A DNA stretch of 64,000 bases, taken from Microbacterium sp. Root61. Its GTDB lineage: Bacteria; Actinomycetota; Actinomycetes; Actinomycetales; Microbacteriaceae. Numbering within the stretch: the stretch's first letter is position 1; the number at the start of each line of letters is the position of its first letter. The stretch covers positions 3,293,713 through 3,357,712 of the forward strand of contig NZ_LMGU01000001.1 in the NCBI RefSeq assembly GCF_001427525.1, read 5' to 3'. Below the pieces are notes generated by a model, which saw nothing but the letters and a program-made list of their open reading frames with translations, was not told where the DNA came from and did no database searches. This document shows positions 1-9,100 of this stretch, piece after piece. Position numbers and translations under genes: made by a program.

Positions 1-894
1 ACCGTTTCCGACGAGTTCGCGTGGGTGGGCACCGCGTTCACGCCGTCGGGTGTGTCACTCGACTACCCGGGATGGCGTGCGCTTCAGGCGTCGGACTATG
101 CGCCGGGCGGCGGGTACTACATCCCGGGCACGACCGACGTGATGACGCCGACCGATGAGGAGGAGATGATCTTCAACGGTCTCATCCTCGACCCGAGCGA
201 GTTGGACTACGCGTGGCGCGATACGACCACTGTGGTGCTCTCGGTGAACCCGTCGATGACGTTCACGGTGGAGTACCCCGACGCGACGCCGGAGTGCTTC
301 GTGGCTCGTCACACGGAGGTGCAGATCGAGAAGACCGCGAGTGTGGAGAAGACCGATCCTGGGAAGTCGTTCACGTACACGTTGGCTGCGGCGAATGTGA
401 GCGATGACTCGGCCGCTGATGGTGTGGTCGTGACCGATACGATCCCGGCTGATCTGAAGATCACGGATGTGTCGTGGACGGGCAAGGGCGACGCGAACGT
501 GTTCCCGAACTGGTCGACCTGCGCGGTGTCGGGCCAGAACGGGGCGGGGTATGGCGGGACGCTCACGTGTGAGTTGTTCGGTCCGTTGCAGCCGGCCGGT
601 TCCGGTCTCGGTGCCTCGGCTGCTCCGACGATCACGTTGTCCGCGACGGTGAACGCCTCATCCAAGGCGAGTGTGATCACCAACGTGGGCGTAGTGGACT
701 ACTACACGTTCGGCGACCCGACCGATACCGGTCGGGATGCGGATGACGCGGTCGTGCTGCTCTCGGGCCTGCCGGCCACGGGTGGCTCCGCATTGACTCC
801 GCTGATCCTGCTCGGGTTCCTGGCACTACTCGGCGGGACCGCCACGATCGTCATGATCCGACGCCGTCGAGGTAGCACGAAGCCGCAGCTCTAA
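1..894 (+). CDS. LPxTG-anchored DUF11-type surface protein, C-terminal part (gene starts before the window)
   Basis: The reading frame is open from base 1 and ends with TAA at 892-894, giving the last 297 residues of a larger protein. A DUF11-like module begins with the VQIEKTASVEKTDPG stretch at about 320-365. The C-terminus is a textbook sortase signal: LPATGG, a hydrophobic segment, then RRRRGSTKPQL. Proteins of this type are secreted and covalently attached to the wall by sortase; no sortase gene lies in the window. The piece is almost identical to the end of the next gene (10151-11044) with no gaps, so the two are recent paralogues. An internal GTG at 25 is not a plausible start because homology to the paralogue continues upstream of it. 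The ligand is unknown. Confidence 0.85.
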   Translation, partial: TVSDEFAWVGTAFTPSGVSLDYPGWRALQASDYAPGGGYYIPGTTDVMTPTDEEEMIFNGLILDPSELDYAWRDTTTVVLSVNPSMTFTVEYPDATPECFVARHTEVQIEKTASVEKTDPGKSFTYTLAAANVSDDSAADGVVVTDTIPADLKITDVSWTGKGDANVFPNWSTCAVSGQNGAGYGGTLTCELFGPLQPAGSGLGASAAPTITLSATVNASSKASVITNVGVVDYYTFGDPTDTGRDADDAVVLLSGLPATGGSALTPLILLGFLALLGGTATIVMIRRRRGSTKPQL

Positions 895-954
895 CTGTGG
901 GGAAGGGTGGGCTGCCCCCAAGGTCCACTCTTCCTCGCTCGCACCATCCGGTGC

Positions 955-995
955 GGAGAAGGCCCCTCGTTCCCCGTGAACGAGGGGCCTTCTCC
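955..995 (+). terminator. Rho-independent-type terminator after first surface protein gene
   Basis: A perfect 17-bp stem (955-971 paired with 979-995) closes a 7-nt loop 60 nt after the stop codon. No U-tract follows, as is common in high-GC actinobacteria. The same hairpin lies at the same distance after the paralogous gene at 11105-11145. Confidence 0.85.
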
Positions 996-1050
996 GTCCC
1001 TGGGAGTGGGTTCGAAACCATTCCGTGACCAGCGAATTTGTCCCGATTGC

Positions 1051-1080
1051 TTGACGTGATGCTCGGCCGCCCTTTATGTT
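1051..1080 (+). promoter_or_regulatory. Candidate promoter of the giant surface protein gene
   Basis: TTGACG at 1051-1056 and TATGTT at 1075-1080 are separated by 18 bp, a good sigma-70-type match. They lie about 110 nt before the ATG at 1192. The rest of the 895-1191 gap holds the terminator above and, at 1136-1145, a GTCTTGGGGG motif that recurs upstream of the UDP-glucose dehydrogenase gene. Confidence 0.6.
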
Positions 1081-1191
1081 CTCCGTGGGGCAGTAGGCCC
1101 GCCGATGTCTGGGGAGATTACCGGCGAGTGTCTGAGTCTTGGGGGCTCTAGCTGAGTTACCCGTTGTCTGTTGACGACGAGGGTGAAAACC

Positions 1192-4100
1192 ATGCGCATT
1201 TGGGGAAATGACGGGGCAAATCGTGGCGGGCTGCGGCGGAAGTTGCGGGCCGAACAGGAGCGCGAGCGCAAGCTCGTGCTGCGCCACCGGTGGTACGCGG
1301 GCGGTGTCGCGACGCTGATCTCGGCCGCGCTCGTGTTCACGGGAGTGAGCACGCCGGCGCTGGCCGATGTCGTGCCGCCGCCCGCGGAGGACACCTCCCA
1401 GGCGACGACGCCTCCGACCGACACGCCTCCCGCGGAGACGCCTCCCGCGGTCGAGACGCCTCCGGTCGACCCGGCCGTGCCGCCTGCGGACACGACCACG
1501 CCTCCGGCTGACACGACGACTCCTCCTGCGGAGACCACGCCGACTGACGCCCCCACGGCTCCGGCGGAGCCGAAGACCGACCAGACCCAGTCGCGACAGG
1601 CCGTGGATGAGCTCGTGGTCACCCCACTGGCGGTCGGCCCCGATGGCGCTACGCCGCCGTACGTGTATTGGCGGGCCCTCGACCAGAACGGCAGCCCTCT
1701 GGCCGGGGCGACGTTCTACCTCCAGGGACCGCGTGAGAGCGGCGGCTTCTCCGATTCGTCCAACAGTCGGTGGGATGCGAACGAAGCGACCGTGACGGAC
1801 TGCGTCGTCGCTCCGTGCGCGGGGCCCGACCTGGACTCTGACCCGGGCGAATTCCTCGTCAAGACATTCGACGGTCACACCGTGACGGCGACCAACCGCT
1901 ACCGGGTGCAGCAGACGGCGGCTCCCGCCGGCTACATCCCCACGACTTTGAACACGTACCGATTCATCCCCGGATCGGGCGCGACGCCCACGACGTCCCC
2001 GTGGACGGGGAACACCTACAGCTTCGGCGACTTCCTCCACACGGTTCCCGTACCCGGCACGGTCACGATCCAGAAGGGTGGCCTCCGCACGGGCGCACAA
2101 GCTGTGGGCGGACTCGAGGGAGCGACGTTCGACGTCTACAAGGGCGGCACCGCCAGCACCCCTGACACCGCCGCCGCGAACCTCGTCGGCAGCTGTGTGA
2201 CGGCGGCGAACGGGCAGTGCTCGGTCCCCGTTCCTCCGGGCGCGGAGTACTGGATCATCGAACGGTCGGCGCCCTCCGGGTGGAGCATGATCGACCAGCT
2301 GTACGTCGGCGGTTCGGACGGCAGCCAGACCAACACGCCGTACCGATTCCGCACCGGCTCGGTGAGCGCCGGTTCGAACACGACCTACCCGGTCGTGGGT
2401 ACAGGGAGTGGCGCGACCACGTCGTCCGGCTACTGGGCCGACGTGAAGAACAACCCCGCCGCGCTCCAGGCCTGCGGCATCCGTGTGGGTCTCCTCGTTG
2501 ACCTGTCGAACTCGATCGACAGCACCGAGCTCACGCAGCTGAAGAACGCCGCGAACGGCTTCGTCGACGCGCTGCAGGGCACCCCGTCCACGCTCGCGAT
2601 GTGGACCTTCGCCACGAACGCTCCGGCGAACGGTGCGAACAACGGCTCGCTCGGGCTCACGTCGGTCTCCACGCCCGCGGGCGCCACGATCGTCAAGAAC
2701 AAGATCTCCGGATTGACGCAGCCCGGCGGGGATCAGGGTGGCACGAACTGGGATCAGGGCCTGTGGCAGGTCGCGAACGACGCCGCCAACAAGGTCGACG
2801 TCCTCCTGATGCTCACCGATGGCACCCCCACCTTCTACGGCCCGAGCGCGGACGGCCCCGGCAGCTACTCGCGCTTCCGCGAGGTGGAGTCCGCGGTCTT
2901 CTCCGCCAACGCCGTGAAGCAGCTGGGCACGCGCGTCGTTCCCGTCGGGATCGGCGTGGGCAACGCCGTCGCCAACATCAAGGCGATTTCCGGCCCGGCG
3001 GTGAACAGCGACTACTACCTCGTCGACAACTACGCGGCGCTTGCCGCATTCCTCCAGAACCTGGCGAAGGGTCAGTGCGACAGCACGATCAACGTCACCA
3101 AGCTGGTACAGCCGGCGGGCGGTGGCACGGCCACGGCGACCCCCGGCTGGGGCTTCACCGCGACGAGCAACAATGCCGTGACGCCGGGCGCAGGTAACAC
3201 CAACGCCTCCGGCGCGATCAGCTTCAAGGTCGCAGGTCTGACGGCAGGTCAGTCTGCGGCTGTCAACATCACCGAGGAGAACCGCGCCGGCTACACGCTG
3301 GTCCAGCAGGCGGGCGGCAAGAACGCGGTCTGCAAGGACGAAACCGGCGCTGCGGTTTCCGTGACGAACAACGGAGCGCTCGGGTTCACCGCCAACGCCA
3401 CAGGTGGCAAGATCGTCAGCTGTACGGTGATCAACCAGGCCCCGAATCCACAGGTCAAACTGCAGGTGATCAAGAAGTGGGTGATCAACGGCACTCCCTA
3501 CGAGAACAACGACGCCACGCGCCCGTTCGGCTCGGCGGCACTGACCTTGAACACGGTTCCGGCGACCTTCGGCAACGAATACACCTACAACGTCGGTGAC
3601 AACGTGGCGATCGCCGAGACCGTGACCGGACTTCCGACCTTCTGCACGAACGTGTCCAGCGGTACGGGCACGCACGTGATGACCTCCACGCCGACTCCGA
3701 ATGTCGTGACGGTCACCAACACGGTGACGTGCTCGACGCAGTTGAAGCTCACGAAGAAGGTCGCCAACGGGGAAACCTCTGCGACCACCTGGACTCTGTT
3801 CGGAACAGGCCCTGGCGGCGCCCTCGCCGGTCCGACGGGCAATGGGCCGACCACTGCCCTGACCAACGTCACCCCGGCGGCGCGGTACGTGCTCAGCGAG
3901 ACAGGCACCGACCTGCGCTACACGCAGGAAGTCGCCCCGAACGCCGTGCCGGTCGCGGGATCCTCCGGCTCCTGGCACTGCTACATCCTCGATGCCCAGG
4001 GCAATCGGGTCAGTGAGGGTGCCGGCGGTCTCAACGGCTGGGTCGAGGTGCAGCTGGGGCAGCACGTGGACTGCGAGGCGATCAACCAGACCGCGCAGCT

Positions 4101-6105
4101 CACGATCCTCAAGCACGTCGTGAACGACAACGGCGGCACGGCGGAGGCCGACGACTGGACACTCTCGGCGACGCCGAAGCCGGTTCTCGCGGGCCTGGCG
4201 CCGATCACCGGTGTCGTGGGTGCCGAGGGCGCGACGACGGCGAACACGAAGTACGTCCGTCCCGACTACACCTACACGATCAACGAGACGGGTCCGGCCC
4301 AGGGATACACGAAGGTCCGCCTCGAACGCCTCGTCAACGGAGCGTGGGTCGAGGTCGTCGGTTTCGATGTCTCGGTCACCGCTCTCGGTCACGAGACTTA
4401 CCGCATCGTGAACGACGACGTCGCGCCGAAGCTGACGCTGATCAAGTCAGTCACGAACGACAACGGCGGCAATGCACAACCGACGGCGTGGACGCTGACG
4501 GCGAGCACTCCGGGCGGTCCGAACCTCAGCGGGACGACCGGTGTAAACGGCACCGTTGAGGCTGGCGAGGTCTACACGATCGCCGAGAACAGCGGCCCGA
4601 GCGGGTACACGTGGGACTCGTTGTCCTGCACCGGATACCCGAACACCACGAAGGCGGCACCGACGCTGACGCTCAAGCCCGGCGACGATGTGACCTGCAC
4701 GCTGGTCAACAACGATCAGCCTGGTTCGCTCACGCTCGTCAAGGTGGTCGACAACGCCAACGGTGGAACGGCCGTGGCGACCGACTGGAACGGCAACCTG
4801 CACGCGAAGCGCGGTGCAGACACGACCTTGAACTACAACACGGGTGAGGCGAAGCAGGTCGCGGCCGGCACGTACACCTTGTCCGAGACCGGTCAGCTCG
4901 CCGGCTACACGCTGACGAACCTGGTGTGCTCGACCGGCGGGACCACTCTGGCGAACAACACGGTGGCTGTGGCCAATGGGGCGACGGTGACGTGTACCTT
5001 CACGAACACCGCACAGCAGCCGACGCTGACGCTGGAGAAGCAGGTCGTCAACACGGGTGGCGGCATTTCGACGGCGGATGCGTGGACGCTGAAGGCGACT
5101 GCGGGGGCGAACAGCCCGATCAACGGCATCGGCTCGCCGGCCGGCGGACTTGTGGCCTCCATCAGCGGGTCGGTCCTCGGAGACACCACGTACACGCTGA
5201 CGGAGAGCGGGCCTTCCGGCTACACCTCCACGGGTGTGTGGGCGTGTGTGGTCACCGGGACGAGCACCGTGGTTCCGGTCACGAACAGCAACCAGGTCAA
5301 GACGACCGTCGGTCAGAACGCGACCTGCCGCATCGTGAACACGGCGGTGCCGGGCACCGCTCAGATCGCGAAGGTGGCCGGTGCGCCGGTGCAGAATGCT
5401 GACGGCACGTGGACGATCCCGTACACGATCACAGTGACGAACACCTCGGCGGCCTCGACGGTCACCTACAACCTGACCGACACTCTGTCCTTCGGTGCCG
5501 GCATCACGGTGAACAGCGCGAGCTGGACCGGGCCGGACGCATCCGGCGGCAACTTCACCGGGAGTAACGCCACAATGGCGACGGGCAAGCAGCTCACGAA
5601 GGCGACGTTGACGCACGTGTACCACGTGACCGCCAACGCCTCGATCGCGAGCGGCGTTCCTGCCGGAACGACCTGGCAGTGCTCCGCGACCGACCCGAAG
5701 CGGGCATTCGTTCCCCGACGTCACCAAGGTGGCCGGCACGCCGACGCAGAATCCGGATGCCTCGTGGAACATCTCGTACACGATCACGGTGAAGAACCCG
5801 GGAGCTGTGCCGATCAGCGCGACGCTGACGGATGCCTTCCCGGCCACGCCGGCCGGGTGGACACTCGCGGGTGGGGTGTGGAACATCGCCGCACAAGGCG
5901 GCGCGCCGATCACGAACACGACCAGCGCGGCTTCGCCGATCTGGTCGGGCACGCTGCCGGCGAACACGACGTACACCTACCTCGTGACCGGCAAGCTGAC
6001 CCCGACGGCGTCGGCAACCCCGATCGGTTCCTGCCAGACGCAGGGCAAGGGGCTCACCAATACGGCGACAGTCACGTCCGGCTCGGTCTCCGACACCAGC
6101 GGTGA
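1192..6105 (+). CDS. Giant cell-wall surface protein, 5' part (signal peptide, VWA domain, prealbumin-like repeats); frame broken near 5705
   Basis: The ATG at 1192 has a GAGGG Shine-Dalgarno and begins a long signal peptide with a basic n-region, a hydrophobic core (residues 35-55) and a cut after ALA58. A Pro/Thr-rich wall-spanning segment (61-127) follows, then two SpaA/Cna-B-like modules (157-430). A von Willebrand A domain with MIDAS motif DLSNS (D437) and a later MLTDGTP covers about 430-640. Seven prealbumin-like repeats (each opening with a motif like LTLIKSVTNDNGG) and one DUF11-type repeat complete it. This resembles wall-anchored adhesin or pilus-like proteins. The true sequence ends near residue 1505; from about 5705 to the stop at 6105 the frame is out of register, and homology continues in the +2 frame (next entry). 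Function as an adhesin is inferred. Confidence 0.8.
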   Translation: MRIWGNDGANRGGLRRKLRAEQERERKLVLRHRWYAGGVATLISAALVFTGVSTPALADVVPPPAEDTSQATTPPTDTPPAETPPAVETPPVDPAVPPADTTTPPADTTTPPAETTPTDAPTAPAEPKTDQTQSRQAVDELVVTPLAVGPDGATPPYVYWRALDQNGSPLAGATFYLQGPRESGGFSDSSNSRWDANEATVTDCVVAPCAGPDLDSDPGEFLVKTFDGHTVTATNRYRVQQTAAPAGYIPTTLNTYRFIPGSGATPTTSPWTGNTYSFGDFLHTVPVPGTVTIQKGGLRTGAQAVGGLEGATFDVYKGGTASTPDTAAANLVGSCVTAANGQCSVPVPPGAEYWIIERSAPSGWSMIDQLYVGGSDGSQTNTPYRFRTGSVSAGSNTTYPVVGTGSGATTSSGYWADVKNNPAALQACGIRVGLLVDLSNSIDSTELTQLKNAANGFVDALQGTPSTLAMWTFATNAPANGANNGSLGLTSVSTPAGATIVKNKISGLTQPGGDQGGTNWDQGLWQVANDAANKVDVLLMLTDGTPTFYGPSADGPGSYSRFREVESAVFSANAVKQLGTRVVPVGIGVGNAVANIKAISGPAVNSDYYLVDNYAALAAFLQNLAKGQCDSTINVTKLVQPAGGGTATATPGWGFTATSNNAVTPGAGNTNASGAISFKVAGLTAGQSAAVNITEENRAGYTLVQQAGGKNAVCKDETGAAVSVTNNGALGFTANATGGKIVSCTVINQAPNPQVKLQVIKKWVINGTPYENNDATRPFGSAALTLNTVPATFGNEYTYNVGDNVAIAETVTGLPTFCTNVSSGTGTHVMTSTPTPNVVTVTNTVTCSTQLKLTKKVANGETSATTWTLFGTGPGGALAGPTGNGPTTALTNVTPAARYVLSETGTDLRYTQEVAPNAVPVAGSSGSWHCYILDAQGNRVSEGAGGLNGWVEVQLGQHVDCEAINQTAQLTILKHVVNDNGGTAEADDWTLSATPKPVLAGLAPITGVVGAEGATTANTKYVRPDYTYTINETGPAQGYTKVRLERLVNGAWVEVVGFDVSVTALGHETYRIVNDDVAPKLTLIKSVTNDNGGNAQPTAWTLTASTPGGPNLSGTTGVNGTVEAGEVYTIAENSGPSGYTWDSLSCTGYPNTTKAAPTLTLKPGDDVTCTLVNNDQPGSLTLVKVVDNANGGTAVATDWNGNLHAKRGADTTLNYNTGEAKQVAAGTYTLSETGQLAGYTLTNLVCSTGGTTLANNTVAVANGATVTCTFTNTAQQPTLTLEKQVVNTGGGISTADAWTLKATAGANSPINGIGSPAGGLVASISGSVLGDTTYTLTESGPSGYTSTGVWACVVTGTSTVVPVTNSNQVKTTVGQNATCRIVNTAVPGTAQIAKVAGAPVQNADGTWTIPYTITVTNTSAASTVTYNLTDTLSFGAGITVNSASWTGPDASGGNFTGSNATMATGKQLTKATLTHVYHVTANASIASGVPAGTTWQCSATDPKRAFVPRRHQGGRHADAESGCLVEHLVHDHGEEPGSCADQRDADGCLPGHAGRVDTRGWGVEHRRTRRRADHEHDQRGFADLVGHAAGEHDVHLPRDRQADPDGVGNPDRFLPDAGQGAHQYGDSHVRLGLRHQR

Positions 6106-9100
6106 CTGCGTAAGTATCGTCACGCCGCCGGTCACGGTGGTCAAGACGGATGGCACGGTGTCGCAGCTCGCGAACGGCACCTGGCAGATCGACTACACGA
6201 TCACCGTCAACAACGGCGCCACCCAGGCCACGGTCTACACGCTGACTGACACCCCGGCTCTCGGCACCGGCTTCACGCTGGTGTCGGGCACCTGGGTCGG
6301 GACGGCACCGGTCGCGAATACCGCGATCGAGGGCAACGGCTCCGACCAGTACGTCTACCGTGTGATCGCCTCGTTCAACCCGGCGACGCCGAACCCGAAG
6401 CTCACCTGTGACACCACGACGGGGGGAGCGTTCTTCAACACCGCGCTCGTCACGTTCCCGGGCGGCACTGACGATGACACAGGTTGTGGTGAGCCCAAGT
6501 CGCCGACCGTCACCAAGTCGGCCGCGGCGGCCACGCAGGCACCGGGCGGTGAGTGGACGCTCACCTACACGGTGACGGTCAGCAACACCTCCGGGATGCC
6601 GCTGGCATACACGGCATCCGACACCCCGGCTGCACTGCCGGCCGGAGTCACGCTGACGACCCCGTGGTCGGTGACCGGTCCTGCCGCACTCAACGGCGGA
6701 ACGGCCGCGCTGACCCCGGGCTGGACGGGCACCGTGCCCAACACCCAGTTCGCAACCGGACACCTGCTGGCGGGAACGACGCACACCTACACCGTCAAGG
6801 CAGGGGTGACGCTGACAGTCGGCGTCAACCCGGACACCCTCACGTGCGGCCAGACGCCCGGCGGAAACGGCTTCTGGAACAACGCCACCGTGACCAACGG
6901 CGTCGGCGGCTCCTCGGCCAACGCCTGCACGAGCATCACGACCACGCCGGTCAACGTCGTCAAGTCCGACGGCACGGCCAGTCAGGCAGCGGGCGGTGTC
7001 TGGACGATCGACTACACGGTCACGGTGACCAACGCGAGCCCGACGATCGCCACGGTGTACAGCCTGACCGACACCCCGCAGTTCGACTCGAGCTTCACCA
7101 TCCTGACGCAGGGGTGGCTGGGCAACCCGGACGTGACGGACATCGGGATCGAAGGCGGCGGCAGTGACACGTATCACTACGTCGTGACGGCTGAGGCGAA
7201 CGAGACTCCGGTCGATCCGACGGCGCTGGTCTGCAGCTCGACGGGCAAGGGCGGGTTCTTCAACTCGGCGACGGTCACGTACCCGGGTGGCACGGCGAGC
7301 GACACCGGATGCGCCGTCCCGGCGAAGCCGGTCGTACAGAAGACCGCTCAGGCTTCCGTGCAGAACACCGCCACCGGCGAGTGGACCTTGACCTACAAGG
7401 TCGCCGTCTCCAACCCGACCCAGCTGGCACTGTCGTACACGGTGTCCGACACCGCGGCGGCACTGCCTGCCGGGGTGACCGGTGGCGCCTGGGCAGCCTC
7501 CAACCCGGACATCGTCGTCGGCGGCACGTATGCCCGCAACGCGGCATGGGCAGGCTCCGGTCAGCTCGCGGCCGGAACTCTTCCGGTCGGTGCTGTGCAC
7601 ACCTACACGGTGACGCGGACGGTGACGGTCGCCTCGACCGTGACCGACGCCGCCCTCACCTGTGGTGAAGTGCCGAACCAGGGTGGCGGCGTGTGGAACA
7701 CCGCGACCGTGACCAACGGACTCGCGAACGACAACTCGTCCGACTGCGCCGAGATCGATCGGCCGGACGTGACGATCACCAAGACCGAAACCGGCACGAC
7801 GCAACTCGTGGACGGGACGTGGACGATCACCTACGACGTCGTCGTGACGAATGAATCGACGACGCTGGCGGCGACCTACAACCTCTCCGACACGCTGATG
7901 TTCGGCGGCGACATCGTCGTCGACGACGCCTCCTGGACCGGTCCCACCGGTAGCGACCAGCAGTTCACGGCCGGCACGGCCACGCTGGCCACCAACCGGG
8001 TGCTCGCGCCGAAGACGGGCGATGCGGGGGTGGACACCTACACGGTGACCGTCCACGCCACGGTCGACCAGGCGGCATGGAGCGGAGACACGCTCGAGTG
8101 CAAGGAGGGTGAGCGACCGGCCGCCGGCGGGTTCCTCAACACCGCCTTGGTCACGGTCAACGGGGGGACCATCCCCGCGGATGACTGCTCCGAGCCGAAG
8201 CTGCCGACGATCGACAAGGTCGGCGTCTCCGCGGCGCAGGATCCCGTGGATCCTGCCAAGTGGCTCGTCTCCTACGACGTGACCGTCACGTCGGGCGGCT
8301 ATGCAACCTTCTACTCGTTGTCCGATACCCCGGGCTTCGCGGCGGGCATCACGCTCGGTGCCGGTTTCGCGCAGCGGACCGACATCCCGGCGCAGCCGAC
8401 CGTGCCGATCACCTCGGGCGCGGAGTTCGCGACCGATGTGGCGCTGGCGGCCACAGGGACGCACACCTATCGAGTGTCGTGGATCGCGACAGTGACGGAT
8501 GCCTTCAGCGTCGACACGAAGACCTGCACCGGTGCACCCGGCGACGGCTTCTTCAACAAGGCGACGCTGACCGTGGGCGACATCCCGATCGATGGCACCG
8601 ACTGCATCCCGGTCGCCGACCGCGTGTACCCGACGATCACCAAGACCGTCGCTTCCACGGTGCAGAAGCCGGACAGCGGCGATTGGGTGATCACCTACGA
8701 CGTCGTCGTCAAGCTCGCGACGAACTCGGGCGGGCTGTCTGCGAAGTACGACCTGACGGACACGCTCGACTTCGGTGGCGACATCAACATCGGCAACGCC
8801 TCCTGGACGGGCACCTCGTCGGGCGACTTCGTCGGTGACAACGCCACCATGGCAACGGGCAAGTCGATTGCCGCGGGCGCCACGCACACCTACACGGTGC
8901 GCGTCCTGGCCGAGGTGACCAAGAAGGCCATCGACACTGGAACGACGACCTGCAAGGAGGGCAGCCCGCCGGCCGCTGGCGGCTTCCTCAACACCGCACT
9001 GCTGAAGTCAGGCGGAGTGTCGACGCCCGTGGATGCCTGCTCCGAGCCGGTCTTCCCGGACATCGAGAAGACTGCTGACGGTAAGGCTGTGCTCGACCCC

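Noticed and set aside
1009..1020. TPsiC-like GGTTCGAAACC suggesting a tRNA
   Set aside because: No acceptor stem, anticodon arm or CCA-side pairing surrounds it.
826..4392. 1188-codon open frame on the minus strand
   Set aside because: It lies antisense to the giant surface gene, starts nowhere plausible and is an Arg/Gly/Val-rich shadow typical of high-GC DNA.
5700..5728. Programmed ribosomal frameshift joining the two parts of the surface protein
   Set aside because: No slippery heptamer or stimulatory structure is visible, and about 20 residues of the repeat are missing, which points to a deletion or assembly problem.
5594..8887. 1097-codon open frame on the minus strand
   Set aside because: It is antisense to the DUF11 repeats and has periodic Arg/Asp-rich composition that mirrors them; there is no signal of independent coding.
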